Shown piece by piece: positions 26,587-33,375 of a DNA stretch of 33,375 nucleotides. The stretch's first letter is position 1. Every line of letters starts with the position of its first letter. The notes below the pieces were generated by a model. It had not been told where the DNA came from. It did not search any database and worked only from the letters and a program-made list of their open reading frames with translations. This DNA is from Planctomycetaceae bacterium (GTDB lineage: Bacteria; Planctomycetota; Planctomycetia; Planctomycetales; Planctomycetaceae). The translations under genes and the position numbers were made by a program. The stretch is taken from positions 1 to 33,375 of the forward strand of contig CANJQC010000054.1 of the NCBI GenBank assembly GCA_947476295.1, given 5' to 3'.

Positions 26587-27344
26587 GGCAGATCCCTGAA
26601 AGGTCCCAACAACGGGGAGCTCAGCAATTCGCCACTTTGCGGCTTCCCAGATTCGAAGTGGCCGTTCTACGAACATGCCCAACAGCTCTTGAATATAGAC
26701 ATAAATCACATCCTGCCGCCATGTTTTACAGGCCGCATGTTATGGCCCGTCGTTCGAGCCACTGCCACCCAAACAGGAATGAAGTTGCGACCATGCAGAG
26801 AAACGCTGCGAAATGCGGTGGCTTCATAGCGATGGGACGACACTCGCGTTAGCGGTGTCGTTGATCGCCAAAAACCAGCCAGTAAAAGGCGATTCAAAGC
26901 CGGCCACTCTGAGATCTGAGAATTGAGAGATGCACCGCGCACGATCTGCTCGCTCCCAGCGGCGACTTTTGGATGTCCATTCTGGAGTCGACTGGCCAAC
27001 CTCCAGTGTTTGAGTAGTTTCACAAAGACGAACGGTACCTCAAACATCATCACTCATTGCACAAAAATCGATCCGCAATGCTGCGGCTCGTGCACGGACG
27101 TCCATGATATCGCTCAGCATTCTGGAATGCGGTCTGATTCCCTGCAGCAGGATTGGAGGACCGTTCAGAGTGGATCTTTCGTAAGTAGTACTTTGCCGAT
27201 CAGCACCTCTGTTCCCGCTGGATGAACGTCGATCGTGGTCATTCATTTAGTGATGATTCCCGTGTGCTCGCTGGTGGTATTCCCGATGGCACACAAATTG
27301 CCGCCCCGCGCGGGAAACTTCAACAAGAGTCAACGGAACTCCTG
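26587..27344. other. Intergenic region, no supported gene
   Basis: About 760 bases separate the cluster promoter from the next gene's leader. Short open frames exist on both strands (for example 26706-27053 minus and 26553-26852 plus), but none has a ribosome binding site or recognisable motifs. A 25-codon minus-strand frame around 27250-27176 reads plausibly protein-like (VHPAGTEVLIGKVLLTKDPL) and could be a gene remnant, but this is weak. A 10-base palindrome CCCGCGCGGG lies at 27305-27314. Confidence 0.5.
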
Positions 27345-27362
27345 GTCAGAAAATTGATATCA

Positions 27363-27457
27363 AAGGTGCAACATGCAAAGATATTCACCGATCGGGCCAG
27401 GTGTCGGCGTGAGTTCGTCGAAAACTGATTTCGGAAGGGGCAGCATGCAAACATATT
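27363..27457 (+). repeat. Duplicated ribosome-binding-site/start-codon segment
   Basis: 27363-27385 and 27435-27457 match at 20 of 23 positions, 72 nt apart. Each copy has an AAGG-type ribosome binding site and an ATG followed by CAAA. Because 72 is divisible by 3, both ATGs are in frame with the downstream gene. Weaker similarity extends upstream (GAAAA-TTGAT/GAAAACTGAT). Confidence 0.7.
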
Positions 27458-28914
27458 TGTCGGAAACACGGTCGAAAGACAACATGGATACCCACCAGAA
27501 AGCACTAACGGTCAACCTGGACCCGCGTCGATACGGAACGTTTGCCGAAATCGGAGCGGGTCAGGAAGTAGTGCGGTGGTTTTTTCGGGTGGGAGGCGGA
27601 GCCGGGACAATCGCCAAGAGCATGTCGGCCTACGACATGAAAGTCAGTGACGCCATTTACGGTCGGGCCGGTCGATACGTGTGCCGCGAACGATTGCAGG
27701 CGATGTTGAATTATGAGCATCAACTCAACCTCGACCGTCTGCGCGATGTTCGCGGTGACAGCAGCACTTTCTTCGCTTTTGCCGACACTGTTGCTGCCCG
27801 CGGTTACAAGGGCGGTTCGGAATGCCACGGATGGATGGGTATCAAGTTTCAGGCACATCCCAGGGATGAGGACAGCCAGATTATCATTCACGTCCGGATG
27901 CTGGACACTGAAGCGGCTCTGCAACAGGAAGCGCTTGGGATTGTCGGCGTGAATCTGATTTACGGCGCTTTCTCGCTGAATCATGAACCGGAACAGCTTG
28001 TCGATTCTTTGCTGGACGGACTATCCACGTCAAGGATTGAGATCGATATGATCGAGTTTGCCGGCATCGCATTCCGGCGAATCGATAACCGCCTGATGAG
28101 TCTGAAACTGGTGGAACTCGGCTTGAGCGGAGCGGCGATGTTCGCGGCGAACGGTGAAGTGCTTCAGCCTTCGGAATTTCTTTATCGCAAACCAATTCTT
28201 GTCGAACGCGGCAGCTTTCGACCGGTCTGCAACGTCAACGTCGATATGCTTCGCTGTGCGCACGAAAAATTCAGTGAACTGCCTGACGTGCAGGGAAAAG
28301 ACGTCGCTCAGATCATGGAAATCACGATGCGCAACCTGAAAGCCGAAGGAGAAATCGATCGCCGTGACTTCCTCGCGCGTGCGGATGTGATGGCGGCCTG
28401 CGGAATGACGGTGCTCATTTCTGACTACTTCGAATACTACCGACTGGCAGCCTACCTTGCGCGCTATACAAAAGAACGCATCGCCATCACATTGGGAGCG
28501 GGCAGCCTGCGCGAACTGTTTGACGAGAAATACTACTCGACACTTGACGGAGGTATCCTTGAATCCTTCGGACGGCTCTTTAAGAACGATCTTAAGATCT
28601 ACTGTTACCCGTTACTGGATCAGACCACAGGAAAGCTTGTGACTTGCGACAATCTGGAGATCAAGCCGGAACTACAGAAGTTGTACGGCTACCTCCTTGA
28701 CCGGGGCGGTATTAATCACCTTGACAACTACAATGCCGACTGCCTCAGTATTTTGTCCCGCGAAGTACTCAGAAAAATCAGCAACTGCGACCCCGATTGG
28801 GAAAAAATGGTGCCGGAACCTGTTGCTAACGTGATCAAAGAACGGAAGTTCTTCGACTATCAGTGCGATATCGTGAAGCCCATGCCGCGCACGGATTCTC
28901 AACACTCGTCATAG
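27445..28914 (+). CDS. Conserved protein of unknown function
   Basis: The reading from the ATG at 27445 gives 489 residues, preceded by GGAAGGGG at good spacing. Other in-frame starts are ATG 27373 (24 residues longer, also with a ribosome binding site) and ATG 27484. The conserved part opens LTVNLDPRRYGTFAEIGAGQEVVRWFFRVGG and includes AYDMKVSDAIYGRAGRYVCRERL, FADTVAARGYKGGSECHGWMG, ALGIVGVNLIYGAF, ILVERGSFRPVCNVNVDML and GGILESFGRLFKNDLKIYCYPLLD. I recall a widespread bacterial family with this opening whose database names are inconsistent (for example nicotinate-nucleotide adenylyltransferase or TonB-dependent receptor); I see no motif supporting either. No signal peptide or membrane segment is visible, so it is probably cytoplasmic. 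It stands alone. Confidence 0.85.
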   Translation: MQTYLSETRSKDNMDTHQKALTVNLDPRRYGTFAEIGAGQEVVRWFFRVGGGAGTIAKSMSAYDMKVSDAIYGRAGRYVCRERLQAMLNYEHQLNLDRLRDVRGDSSTFFAFADTVAARGYKGGSECHGWMGIKFQAHPRDEDSQIIIHVRMLDTEAALQQEALGIVGVNLIYGAFSLNHEPEQLVDSLLDGLSTSRIEIDMIEFAGIAFRRIDNRLMSLKLVELGLSGAAMFAANGEVLQPSEFLYRKPILVERGSFRPVCNVNVDMLRCAHEKFSELPDVQGKDVAQIMEITMRNLKAEGEIDRRDFLARADVMAACGMTVLISDYFEYYRLAAYLARYTKERIAITLGAGSLRELFDEKYYSTLDGGILESFGRLFKNDLKIYCYPLLDQTTGKLVTCDNLEIKPELQKLYGYLLDRGGINHLDNYNADCLSILSREVLRKISNCDPDWEKMVPEPVANVIKERKFFDYQCDIVKPMPRTDSQHSS

Positions 28915-29346
28915 TCCCAATTTGCACCGCCGCCGAATTCTAATTCGACTGTCGCCGAACAACAACTAAAAAGTGTAACGAGCTGTGAGCAATATCCTCT
29001 CGATCACCGGCGAGCCGCCCGATCCTGCGGTGGTGTGAGCGGCCCGGTTGTCATGCGTTCCAGCGAAAACCAAGGGAGGACTACGCCCTGATGAAAGCGA
29101 AATTAACCTTCCCGGTGAGCAACGGGCTAACATCAACGGCTTGGCGGACCGGTGCTGCCATTTGCTGGGGTTCGATCTTGCCAAAGTTGCAAATTTCCTC
29201 GAAACTTGATCTCAATCAGCCGGTCATCCGGTGGATGTGGGTCCAAGCAACACAGAATGCCTAGGTGCGTTTACAGATCATGCACTTACTAAAGGCTCTG
29301 TAGCTGCCCAGCAAACACCAACGTCAATCATGGGTGAAGAGCGCCA
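28915..29346. other. 432-base intergenic region, no supported gene
   Basis: No frame has both a ribosome binding site and recognisable content. A 72-codon minus-strand frame (28966-29184) is rich in Ser/Arg/Pro and looks like a translated non-coding repeat rather than a protein. The segment just before 29347 should hold the promoter of the methyltransferase gene, but none was recognised. Confidence 0.5.
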
Positions 29347-30156
29347 ATGCCGACATCTGACAGCTACTTGATTCGCGGTGGAATTGAAGGCCGGGAGCGA
29401 CTGCGGATCTTGGCCCGTGTCATGTGGCCAACCACGCTTGAACTCCTGAAGAGTGTTCCGCTTGCTGCTGACGCACGATGCCTAGATGTGGGGTGCGGTG
29501 GCGGTGACGTCACCCTTGCGCTGAGCCGCATGGTGCCACAGGGGCATGTGACCGGCATCGACTTTGATGCTTCGAAGATATTGCTCGCACAACAGGAAGT
29601 AGAAAGTCTCGGAATTTCAAATATCGACTTCAGGGCCGAGGACGTCACGTCGCGCCCCCAGACGGATGACCGGTATGATTTCATCTATGTTCGCTTTGTC
29701 CTGACCCACCTTCGCGATCCCGCAGCAGCCCTGAGCCGATTTTACGGCCAGCTCAAGCCGGGCGGCATGCTGGCCGTGGAGGACATCGATTTTGGCGGGC
29801 ACATCTGCCATCCGCCTTCAGCCGCCTATGACAGGTATGTTGAGCTGTATTGCCAAACCGCAAGGGCTCGTGAATGCGATCCGTGCATCGGGCCGCGGTT
29901 GCCCAGCCTCCTTCAATCGGCGGGCTTCTCGGATGTAATTGTCGGCATTGTCCAGCCTTCCGGCATTTCTGGCGAGGTGAAGCTCATTGCGGCGATTACC
30001 TTCGACGCGATTGCAGAAGCCGCGCTCAAGAGCGGGCTCGATACATCCGAAAATCTCGGGGCGACGTCGGACGCACTTTATGAATTCGCGCGGCAGAAGG
30101 GAAGCTTCATGAGCCTGCCAAGAATATTCCAGTGCAGTGGCGCAAGGCGGCACTGA
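29347..30156 (+). CDS. Class I SAM-dependent methyltransferase
   Basis: This protein of 269 residues has a Rossmann-type methyltransferase domain: motif I CLDVGCGGGDVTLALS (residues 45-60), motif II GIDFDAS (residues 70-76), DYDFIYVRFVLTHLRDP-like motif IV and LKPGGMLAVEDIDF (post-motif). The N-terminus SYLIRGGIEGRERLRILARVMWPTT and the C-terminal ~90 residues, which probably set substrate choice, are of a type I associate with proteobacterial methyltransferases of unknown substrate. Acquisition by transfer is possible but unproven. The ribosome binding site is modest (GAAGAG). It converges on the esterase gene and has no obvious pathway partner nearby. Confidence 0.85.
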   Translation: MPTSDSYLIRGGIEGRERLRILARVMWPTTLELLKSVPLAADARCLDVGCGGGDVTLALSRMVPQGHVTGIDFDASKILLAQQEVESLGISNIDFRAEDVTSRPQTDDRYDFIYVRFVLTHLRDPAAALSRFYGQLKPGGMLAVEDIDFGGHICHPPSAAYDRYVELYCQTARARECDPCIGPRLPSLLQSAGFSDVIVGIVQPSGISGEVKLIAAITFDAIAEAALKSGLDTSENLGATSDALYEFARQKGSFMSLPRIFQCSGARRH

Positions 30157-30217
30157 CGGATCGTCGCGTGAACAGATGCAACCAGCCCTGCCATTGCAGG
30201 TGCCGAAACCGCTGAAG

Positions 30218-31351
30218 TCATTTGCCGACAACCTTCTCAAGAAACTTCGGCAGAAAATCTCGCCAGAGTCTCCATTCGTGTCCGCCTTCGGTTTTAAAAT
30301 ATTCATGCTTCACACCGGCGGTTCGAAGTTGTTCGACAAAGAAGTCGTTCTTTTTCACCGTGCTTTCATCCTTGTCGCCAACCGGAATCCAGAGATGCTT
30401 TAGTTTGTTTGCAGCGGGCTCAGGGCCGGACAGCGACGGATAGCGCAGCAACAAATCTTCGGTACTCAACTCCGGCGTTGCAGCACTGAACGCGCCGATC
30501 GACGAGAACATGGCGATATGCCTGAGTCCCGTATTCAGAGCATGTCCGCCGCCCATCGACAGGCCAACAATCGACCGGCCAGCCGCATCGGTTCGAACGT
30601 TGTGGTTCTGTTCGACAAACGGCAGCAGATCGTGCGTGATATCCTTTTCAAGCAGTTCTTGGTTGACTTCAAAATAGTTTTTCGGACGATCGCGAATATC
30701 AAGTGGCTCCGGATGACCATCCGGCATGACGATCACGACTGGCTCAATGCGACCGGCTGCGATCAGGTTGTCAGCGATGTTGTGAGCGCGACCGCCGTCG
30801 ATCCACGCAATTTCATTGTCTCCGTAACCGTGCAACAGCAGCACTAGGGGATACTTCCTGGCGTTGGCAGAATCATATCCGGGAGGCGTGTAGATCATCA
30901 CGGGCCGCGAATGACCGACACTGACCGACGGATAGATCATGCGATGAATCGTGCCATGAGGAACATCTGCAAACTCAGTTAATCGCGGAGGCGTTCCGGG
31001 GATTTCGACCATGCTCACGATGGTCAGCCATTTCTTCATCAGACGATTCGACGGATCATTCATCGCCGTGCCGTCCACGACAAAGGTATAGTCGTAGATC
31101 TGAGGCACCAGCGGTTCACTGGTGCCTTCCCAGACTCCGTCCGCATTCATGACCATCGGTATCTTTTTCCCGTCAAGCGACACATCGACCTCGGCGGCCT
31201 TCGCCGCTCGCAACCGCAGCGTGACTCGACCGTCGGCGTGCACTTCAGGCGACTTAACAGGCTGGGCGCACGCATCTGTTGCCAGGCAGCCTGCGACTAT
31301 AACTGAGAAAACAACGTACCTAACGGTGCGGTGAATGTGGCTTGAAAACAC
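30218..31351 (-). CDS. Secreted esterase of the CE1/esterase D type with N-terminal E-set domain
   Basis: I choose the GTG at 31351 (377 residues), because GAGGAA lies 9 nt upstream and it yields a clean export signal; an ATG at 31438 would overlap the neighbouring gene and put 29 polar residues before the signal. The signal includes VIVAGC, a lipobox-like motif with C22, followed by ATDACAQ, so it may be a lipoprotein or a cleaved secreted protein. Residues ~40-105 resemble an Ig-like E-set domain (VTLRLRAAKAAEVDVSLDG). The alpha/beta hydrolase part has the oxyanion region LVLLLHGYGD, nucleophile GLSMGG (Ser265), GDKDE as likely acid region and GGHEW with the catalytic His. Related enzymes are feruloyl or acetylxylan esterases and enterochelin esterase. 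It is 64 nt downstream of the CE15-like gene, probably in one operon. Confidence 0.85.
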   Translation of the reverse strand: MFSSHIHRTVRYVVFSVIVAGCLATDACAQPVKSPEVHADGRVTLRLRAAKAAEVDVSLDGKKIPMVMNADGVWEGTSEPLVPQIYDYTFVVDGTAMNDPSNRLMKKWLTIVSMVEIPGTPPRLTEFADVPHGTIHRMIYPSVSVGHSRPVMIYTPPGYDSANARKYPLVLLLHGYGDNEIAWIDGGRAHNIADNLIAAGRIEPVVIVMPDGHPEPLDIRDRPKNYFEVNQELLEKDITHDLLPFVEQNHNVRTDAAGRSIVGLSMGGGHALNTGLRHIAMFSSIGAFSAATPELSTEDLLLRYPSLSGPEPAANKLKHLWIPVGDKDESTVKKNDFFVEQLRTAGVKHEYFKTEGGHEWRLWRDFLPKFLEKVVGK

Positions 31352-31415
31352 GAATATGAATTCCTCGAGTAAGGGTTCGCGGCTCTGATTTTCTTTTCGA
31401 TTCTGCTGGATAATC

Positions 31416-32723
31416 CTACCGAAGATGTGTGTCAGCAAACTTCAGGTACTGCTCCCAGTCGTATTCCGTCACGTCATGCGCACCAGTTCGAATATGATAC
31501 GCGACATCAGCCTGCACAGGTGAGTTGACCGCGGGCATCTGGTCCGATTCGAAGACTTGCCTGCCGAACAATCGAAAGGCCGGACCAGCATGATAGAGGG
31601 ACAGATATTCGCCGTAGGGATCTGCCCATCTGTCTTCCTCAGCACTTGCCACATACACCGGTCGTGGTGCACTGAGCGCAATAAGCATGTGATTGTCCAC
31701 AGGCATTTCCGCTTCGTTGTTGTTGTACTTGCGATGATTGATACAGAACCAGTGAGGGAACGCCGTATTGATCCGACTGACAGTTTCGCCGAATATTCGT
31801 TTGTCCAGTGCCGCGCCGCCGCACCCGGATTCATTGGCGATCACCATGGCAAATCGCTGATCTGTCGCACCCGTCCAGAGCGACGTTTTGCCCAACCGCG
31901 AATGCCCGAAAACGGCAACTTTCTTGGCATTGATCGTGCTGTCCGATTCAAGCACATCCAGCGCGCGACTTAAACCCCACGCCCACGCACTGATCGAACC
32001 GCCCGCATTCGCAGCACGCGGTGAATCACCTTTTCCAAACAATGCATGAATCCCATTCTGGAATCCATCATCGAAGTCCGGATCCACATCACCATAGTAG
32101 ATCGTGACAAGTCCATAACCACGGCCGACGATCTCCGGAACGGACCAGCGACTGGCCGATCCGCTGCGCGAGGCATCCCTTGCCTTGTGGTCTTCAATCC
32201 CCAGTTCCTTCCTGTTGAGAACCCATGATTCCGTCAGGTGAATGCGAGGATCTTTCTCGAGCATGTGGTTCCCGTCAAAGTTGTAACCCATAAACGCAGG
32301 GACTGGCTCGGTGGCTCCGGCAGGCGTATAGATCAGCAAATCCATCTGCGGCCCGTGGTCGTCATCAGAAAAATAAACCGTGACTTCCCGACGCAGTGCC
32401 CTGCCCTCCAGTGCATCCGGTACGGATGACCGAATTTTCGTGCGGAGAGGAATTTTTCCCGCTGGCAAAGTCCCGAACACATGCTCTTCGAACATGCGCA
32501 GGATTTCTGGCCGGCGCTTCGTATTCCAGACATCGATAGAATCGACCAACGTGCCGTCTTCGCACTTCAAGAGTTCCGGCAGTGTATACGGAGGCACTTT
32601 CGATTCGTCATAGTTGAATTCTTCCGCACTCAGCTTAGATAGACTCCGGAAGTTGATCAACAAAAGGCAGAAGGCGAATCCAAGTCCAGACCAAAGGCGG
32701 TTGCGATGATCGATACCAAACAT
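31416..32723 (-). CDS. Glucuronoyl esterase-like protein (carbohydrate esterase family 15)
   Basis: The ATG at 32723 has GGAG 9 nt upstream and gives 435 residues; a TTG nine codons earlier is less likely. An N-terminal hydrophobic signal (WSGLGFAFCLLLINF) points to export. The catalytic core shows GHSRLGK with nucleophile Ser275, NESGCGGAA with Glu298 as candidate acid, and RTGAHDVTEYDW with His416, all in CE15 order. CE15 glucuronoyl esterases cut the ester between lignin alcohols and 4-O-methyl-glucuronic acid on xylan; marine bacterial members may act on other uronic esters. The sequence GHSR instead of the fungal GCSR is common in bacterial members. The CE1-like esterase follows, which fits joint attack on decorated polysaccharide. 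Confidence 0.88.
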   Translation of the reverse strand: MFGIDHRNRLWSGLGFAFCLLLINFRSLSKLSAEEFNYDESKVPPYTLPELLKCEDGTLVDSIDVWNTKRRPEILRMFEEHVFGTLPAGKIPLRTKIRSSVPDALEGRALRREVTVYFSDDDHGPQMDLLIYTPAGATEPVPAFMGYNFDGNHMLEKDPRIHLTESWVLNRKELGIEDHKARDASRSGSASRWSVPEIVGRGYGLVTIYYGDVDPDFDDGFQNGIHALFGKGDSPRAANAGGSISAWAWGLSRALDVLESDSTINAKKVAVFGHSRLGKTSLWTGATDQRFAMVIANESGCGGAALDKRIFGETVSRINTAFPHWFCINHRKYNNNEAEMPVDNHMLIALSAPRPVYVASAEEDRWADPYGEYLSLYHAGPAFRLFGRQVFESDQMPAVNSPVQADVAYHIRTGAHDVTEYDWEQYLKFADTHLR

Positions 32724-33052
32724 GTAAAGTTTCTCCGGCAGGAACGGCAAGGATATTTGTTGAGCAGCAGCGAAAGCCCGGGCAGCATGGCGAAATTCTG
32801 AAAGAACTCATGTGTCTGATCTTTCTTTGTAACGCTGTCCTGTAGAATACGATTATTTTGTTGAATGGACAGATTCGTTAGCTGTGTCCAAAGACTCTCC
32901 GGGTCGAACGCGATTTCTGTAGCTTGGACATTCATGTCCGAGTTTGCCGTCGAAAATCATTCGCGAACCAGCCAGTATTGTGCTGCTATGTCCGCTCAAC
33001 TGACGACGGACATGAATGTCCATCCTACATAAGAACACCTGAAAGTTTAAGT
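32724..33052. other. 329-base divergent region between CE15 and mnmG
   Basis: There is no gene. The right third is the inverted-repeat element described separately (32918-33029). The rest, 32724-32917, should contain the promoter for the leftward esterase genes; no clear -35/-10 pair was identified. Confidence 0.55.
32918..33029. repeat. 112-base element with 23-base terminal inverted repeats
   Basis: The left end 32918-32940 and the reverse complement of 33007-33029 agree at 21 of 23 positions, beginning TGTAG and containing TGGACATTCATGTCCG exactly in both. Each arm is itself a near-palindrome (GGACAT-TC-ATGTCC). There is no open frame inside and no evident target-site duplication. It ends 23 nt before the mnmG ATG, so it may supply or disturb that gene's promoter. 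A MITE-like or REP-like dispersed repeat is the best guess. Confidence 0.65.
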
Positions 33053-33375
33053 ATGTCGTTCAAGTGTGTTTATGATTTTGATGTCGTCGTTGTTGGCGCA
33101 GGTCATGCGGGTACTGAAGCGGCCCTCGCTGCAGCGAGGATCGGCGCAAAGACAGCGCTACTGACGATGAATTGCGACACGGTCGCGCAGATGAGCTGCA
33201 ATCCGGCGATCGGAGGAATTGCCAAGGGCCAGATTGTCCGCGAAATCGATGCGCTCGGCGGCGAAATGGGCCGCGTGATTGATGCCACCGGGATTCATTT
33301 CCGGATGCTCAACAGTGGCAAAGGTCCTGCCATGCACAGTCCGCGGGCTCAGGCGGACAAAAAAGCGTATCAGTT
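33053..33375 (+). CDS. mnmG: tRNA uridine-5-carboxymethylaminomethyl modification enzyme MnmG, N-terminal part
   Basis: The window ends after 107 codons. The start [20 protein letters not shown] contains the FAD-binding GAGHAG motif (residues 15-20). It is followed by [24 protein letters not shown] and [19 protein letters not shown], which are almost invariant in MnmG (GidA). With MnmE this enzyme installs the cmnm5 group on wobble U34 of several tRNAs, using FAD and folate. The Shine-Dalgarno sequence is weak (GAAAG). The inverted-repeat element ends 23 nt upstream. Confidence 0.97.
   Translation, partial: MSFKCVYDFDVVVVGAGHAGTEAALAAARIGAKTALLTMNCDTVAQMSCNPAIGGIAKGQIVREIDALGGEMGRVIDATGIHFRMLNSGKGPAMHSPRAQADKKAYQ

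Noticed and set aside
26706-27053. 115-codon minus-strand frame in the intergenic region
   Set aside because: No ribosome binding site, no motif and no neighbouring gene to support it.
28966-29184. 72-codon minus-strand frame
   Set aside because: Ser/Arg/Pro-rich translation without a ribosome binding site; it may be a dispersed non-coding repeat, but only one copy is visible.
30187-30200. CCTGC-CATT-GCAGG between convergent genes as a terminator
   Set aside because: Only 5 bp and no T-tract on either strand.

Overview
The window is from a planctomycete chromosome, probably a marine, polysaccharide-degrading member of the Planctomycetales. The clearest evidence is the pair of genes for a Planctomycete-type cytochrome c/DUF1549/DUF1553 protein and a DUF1501 protein (5982-10725), together with a fused MFS/spermidine synthase-like protein and a DUF4058 protein. 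Their protein sequences have the planctomycete style and codon use is moderately GC-rich. No CRISPR array, rRNA or intact insertion sequence is visible.

Layout. 1-2506 (minus strand): the left edge holds a fragment resembling the C-terminus of a group II intron maturase, then DUF4058, a rhodanese/YgaP-like membrane protein and a MiaE-like tRNA hydroxylase. 2524-5406 (minus) is a 960-residue fused MFS/spermidine synthase-like protein whose Shine-Dalgarno sequence sits in a perfect hairpin. 5982-10725 (plus) is the DUF1553-DUF1501 pair. 10918-26530 (minus) is one long information-processing cluster. In transcription order it reads tRNA-Thr(TGT), tRNA-Tyr(GTA), tRNA-Gly(TCC), tRNA-Thr(GGT), tuf, rpmG, tRNA-Trp(CCA), secE, nusG, rplK, rplA, rplJ, rplL, rpoB, a possible 78-codon ORF, rpoC, rpsL, rpsG. 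A good sigma70-type promoter lies just upstream of the first tRNA. 27445-33375 is accessory: a conserved 489-residue protein of unknown function with a duplicated translation start, a SAM methyltransferase, two secreted carbohydrate-esterase-like proteins and the start of mnmG.

How the genes work together. The central cluster makes the translation elongation factor, the tRNAs, the ribosomal stalk proteins (L11, L1, L10, L7/L12), the beta and beta-prime subunits of RNA polymerase, NusG, SecE and the S12/S7 decoding-site proteins. The order is the ancestral tufB-secE-nusG-rplKAJL-rpoBC arrangement joined to rpsL-rpsG, but fusA does not follow rpsG. The 421-base rplL-rpoB spacer, the rpoB-rpoC spacer and the rpoC-rpsL spacer all carry hairpins that could adjust subunit ratios. 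The DUF1553/DUF1501 pair is a typical planctomycete two-gene unit of unknown biochemistry. The two esterases at 30218-32723 are likely co-transcribed and suited to removing ester groups from plant or algal polysaccharides.

Most notable observations: (i) a 78-codon ORF that exactly fills the rpoB-rpoC spacer, starting 3 nt after the rpoB stop and overlapping the rpoC GTG by GTGA, with a terminator-like hairpin inside it; (ii) arginine at S12 position 88, a change that gives streptomycin resistance in other bacteria; (iii) a 112-base element with 23-base terminal inverted repeats just upstream of mnmG; (iv) a duplicated ribosome-binding-site/start-codon segment at the unknown 489-residue gene; (v) a hairpin burying the ribosome binding site of the fused MFS/spermidine synthase gene. 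I see no cluster that is clearly a new defence, biosynthetic or mobile system.
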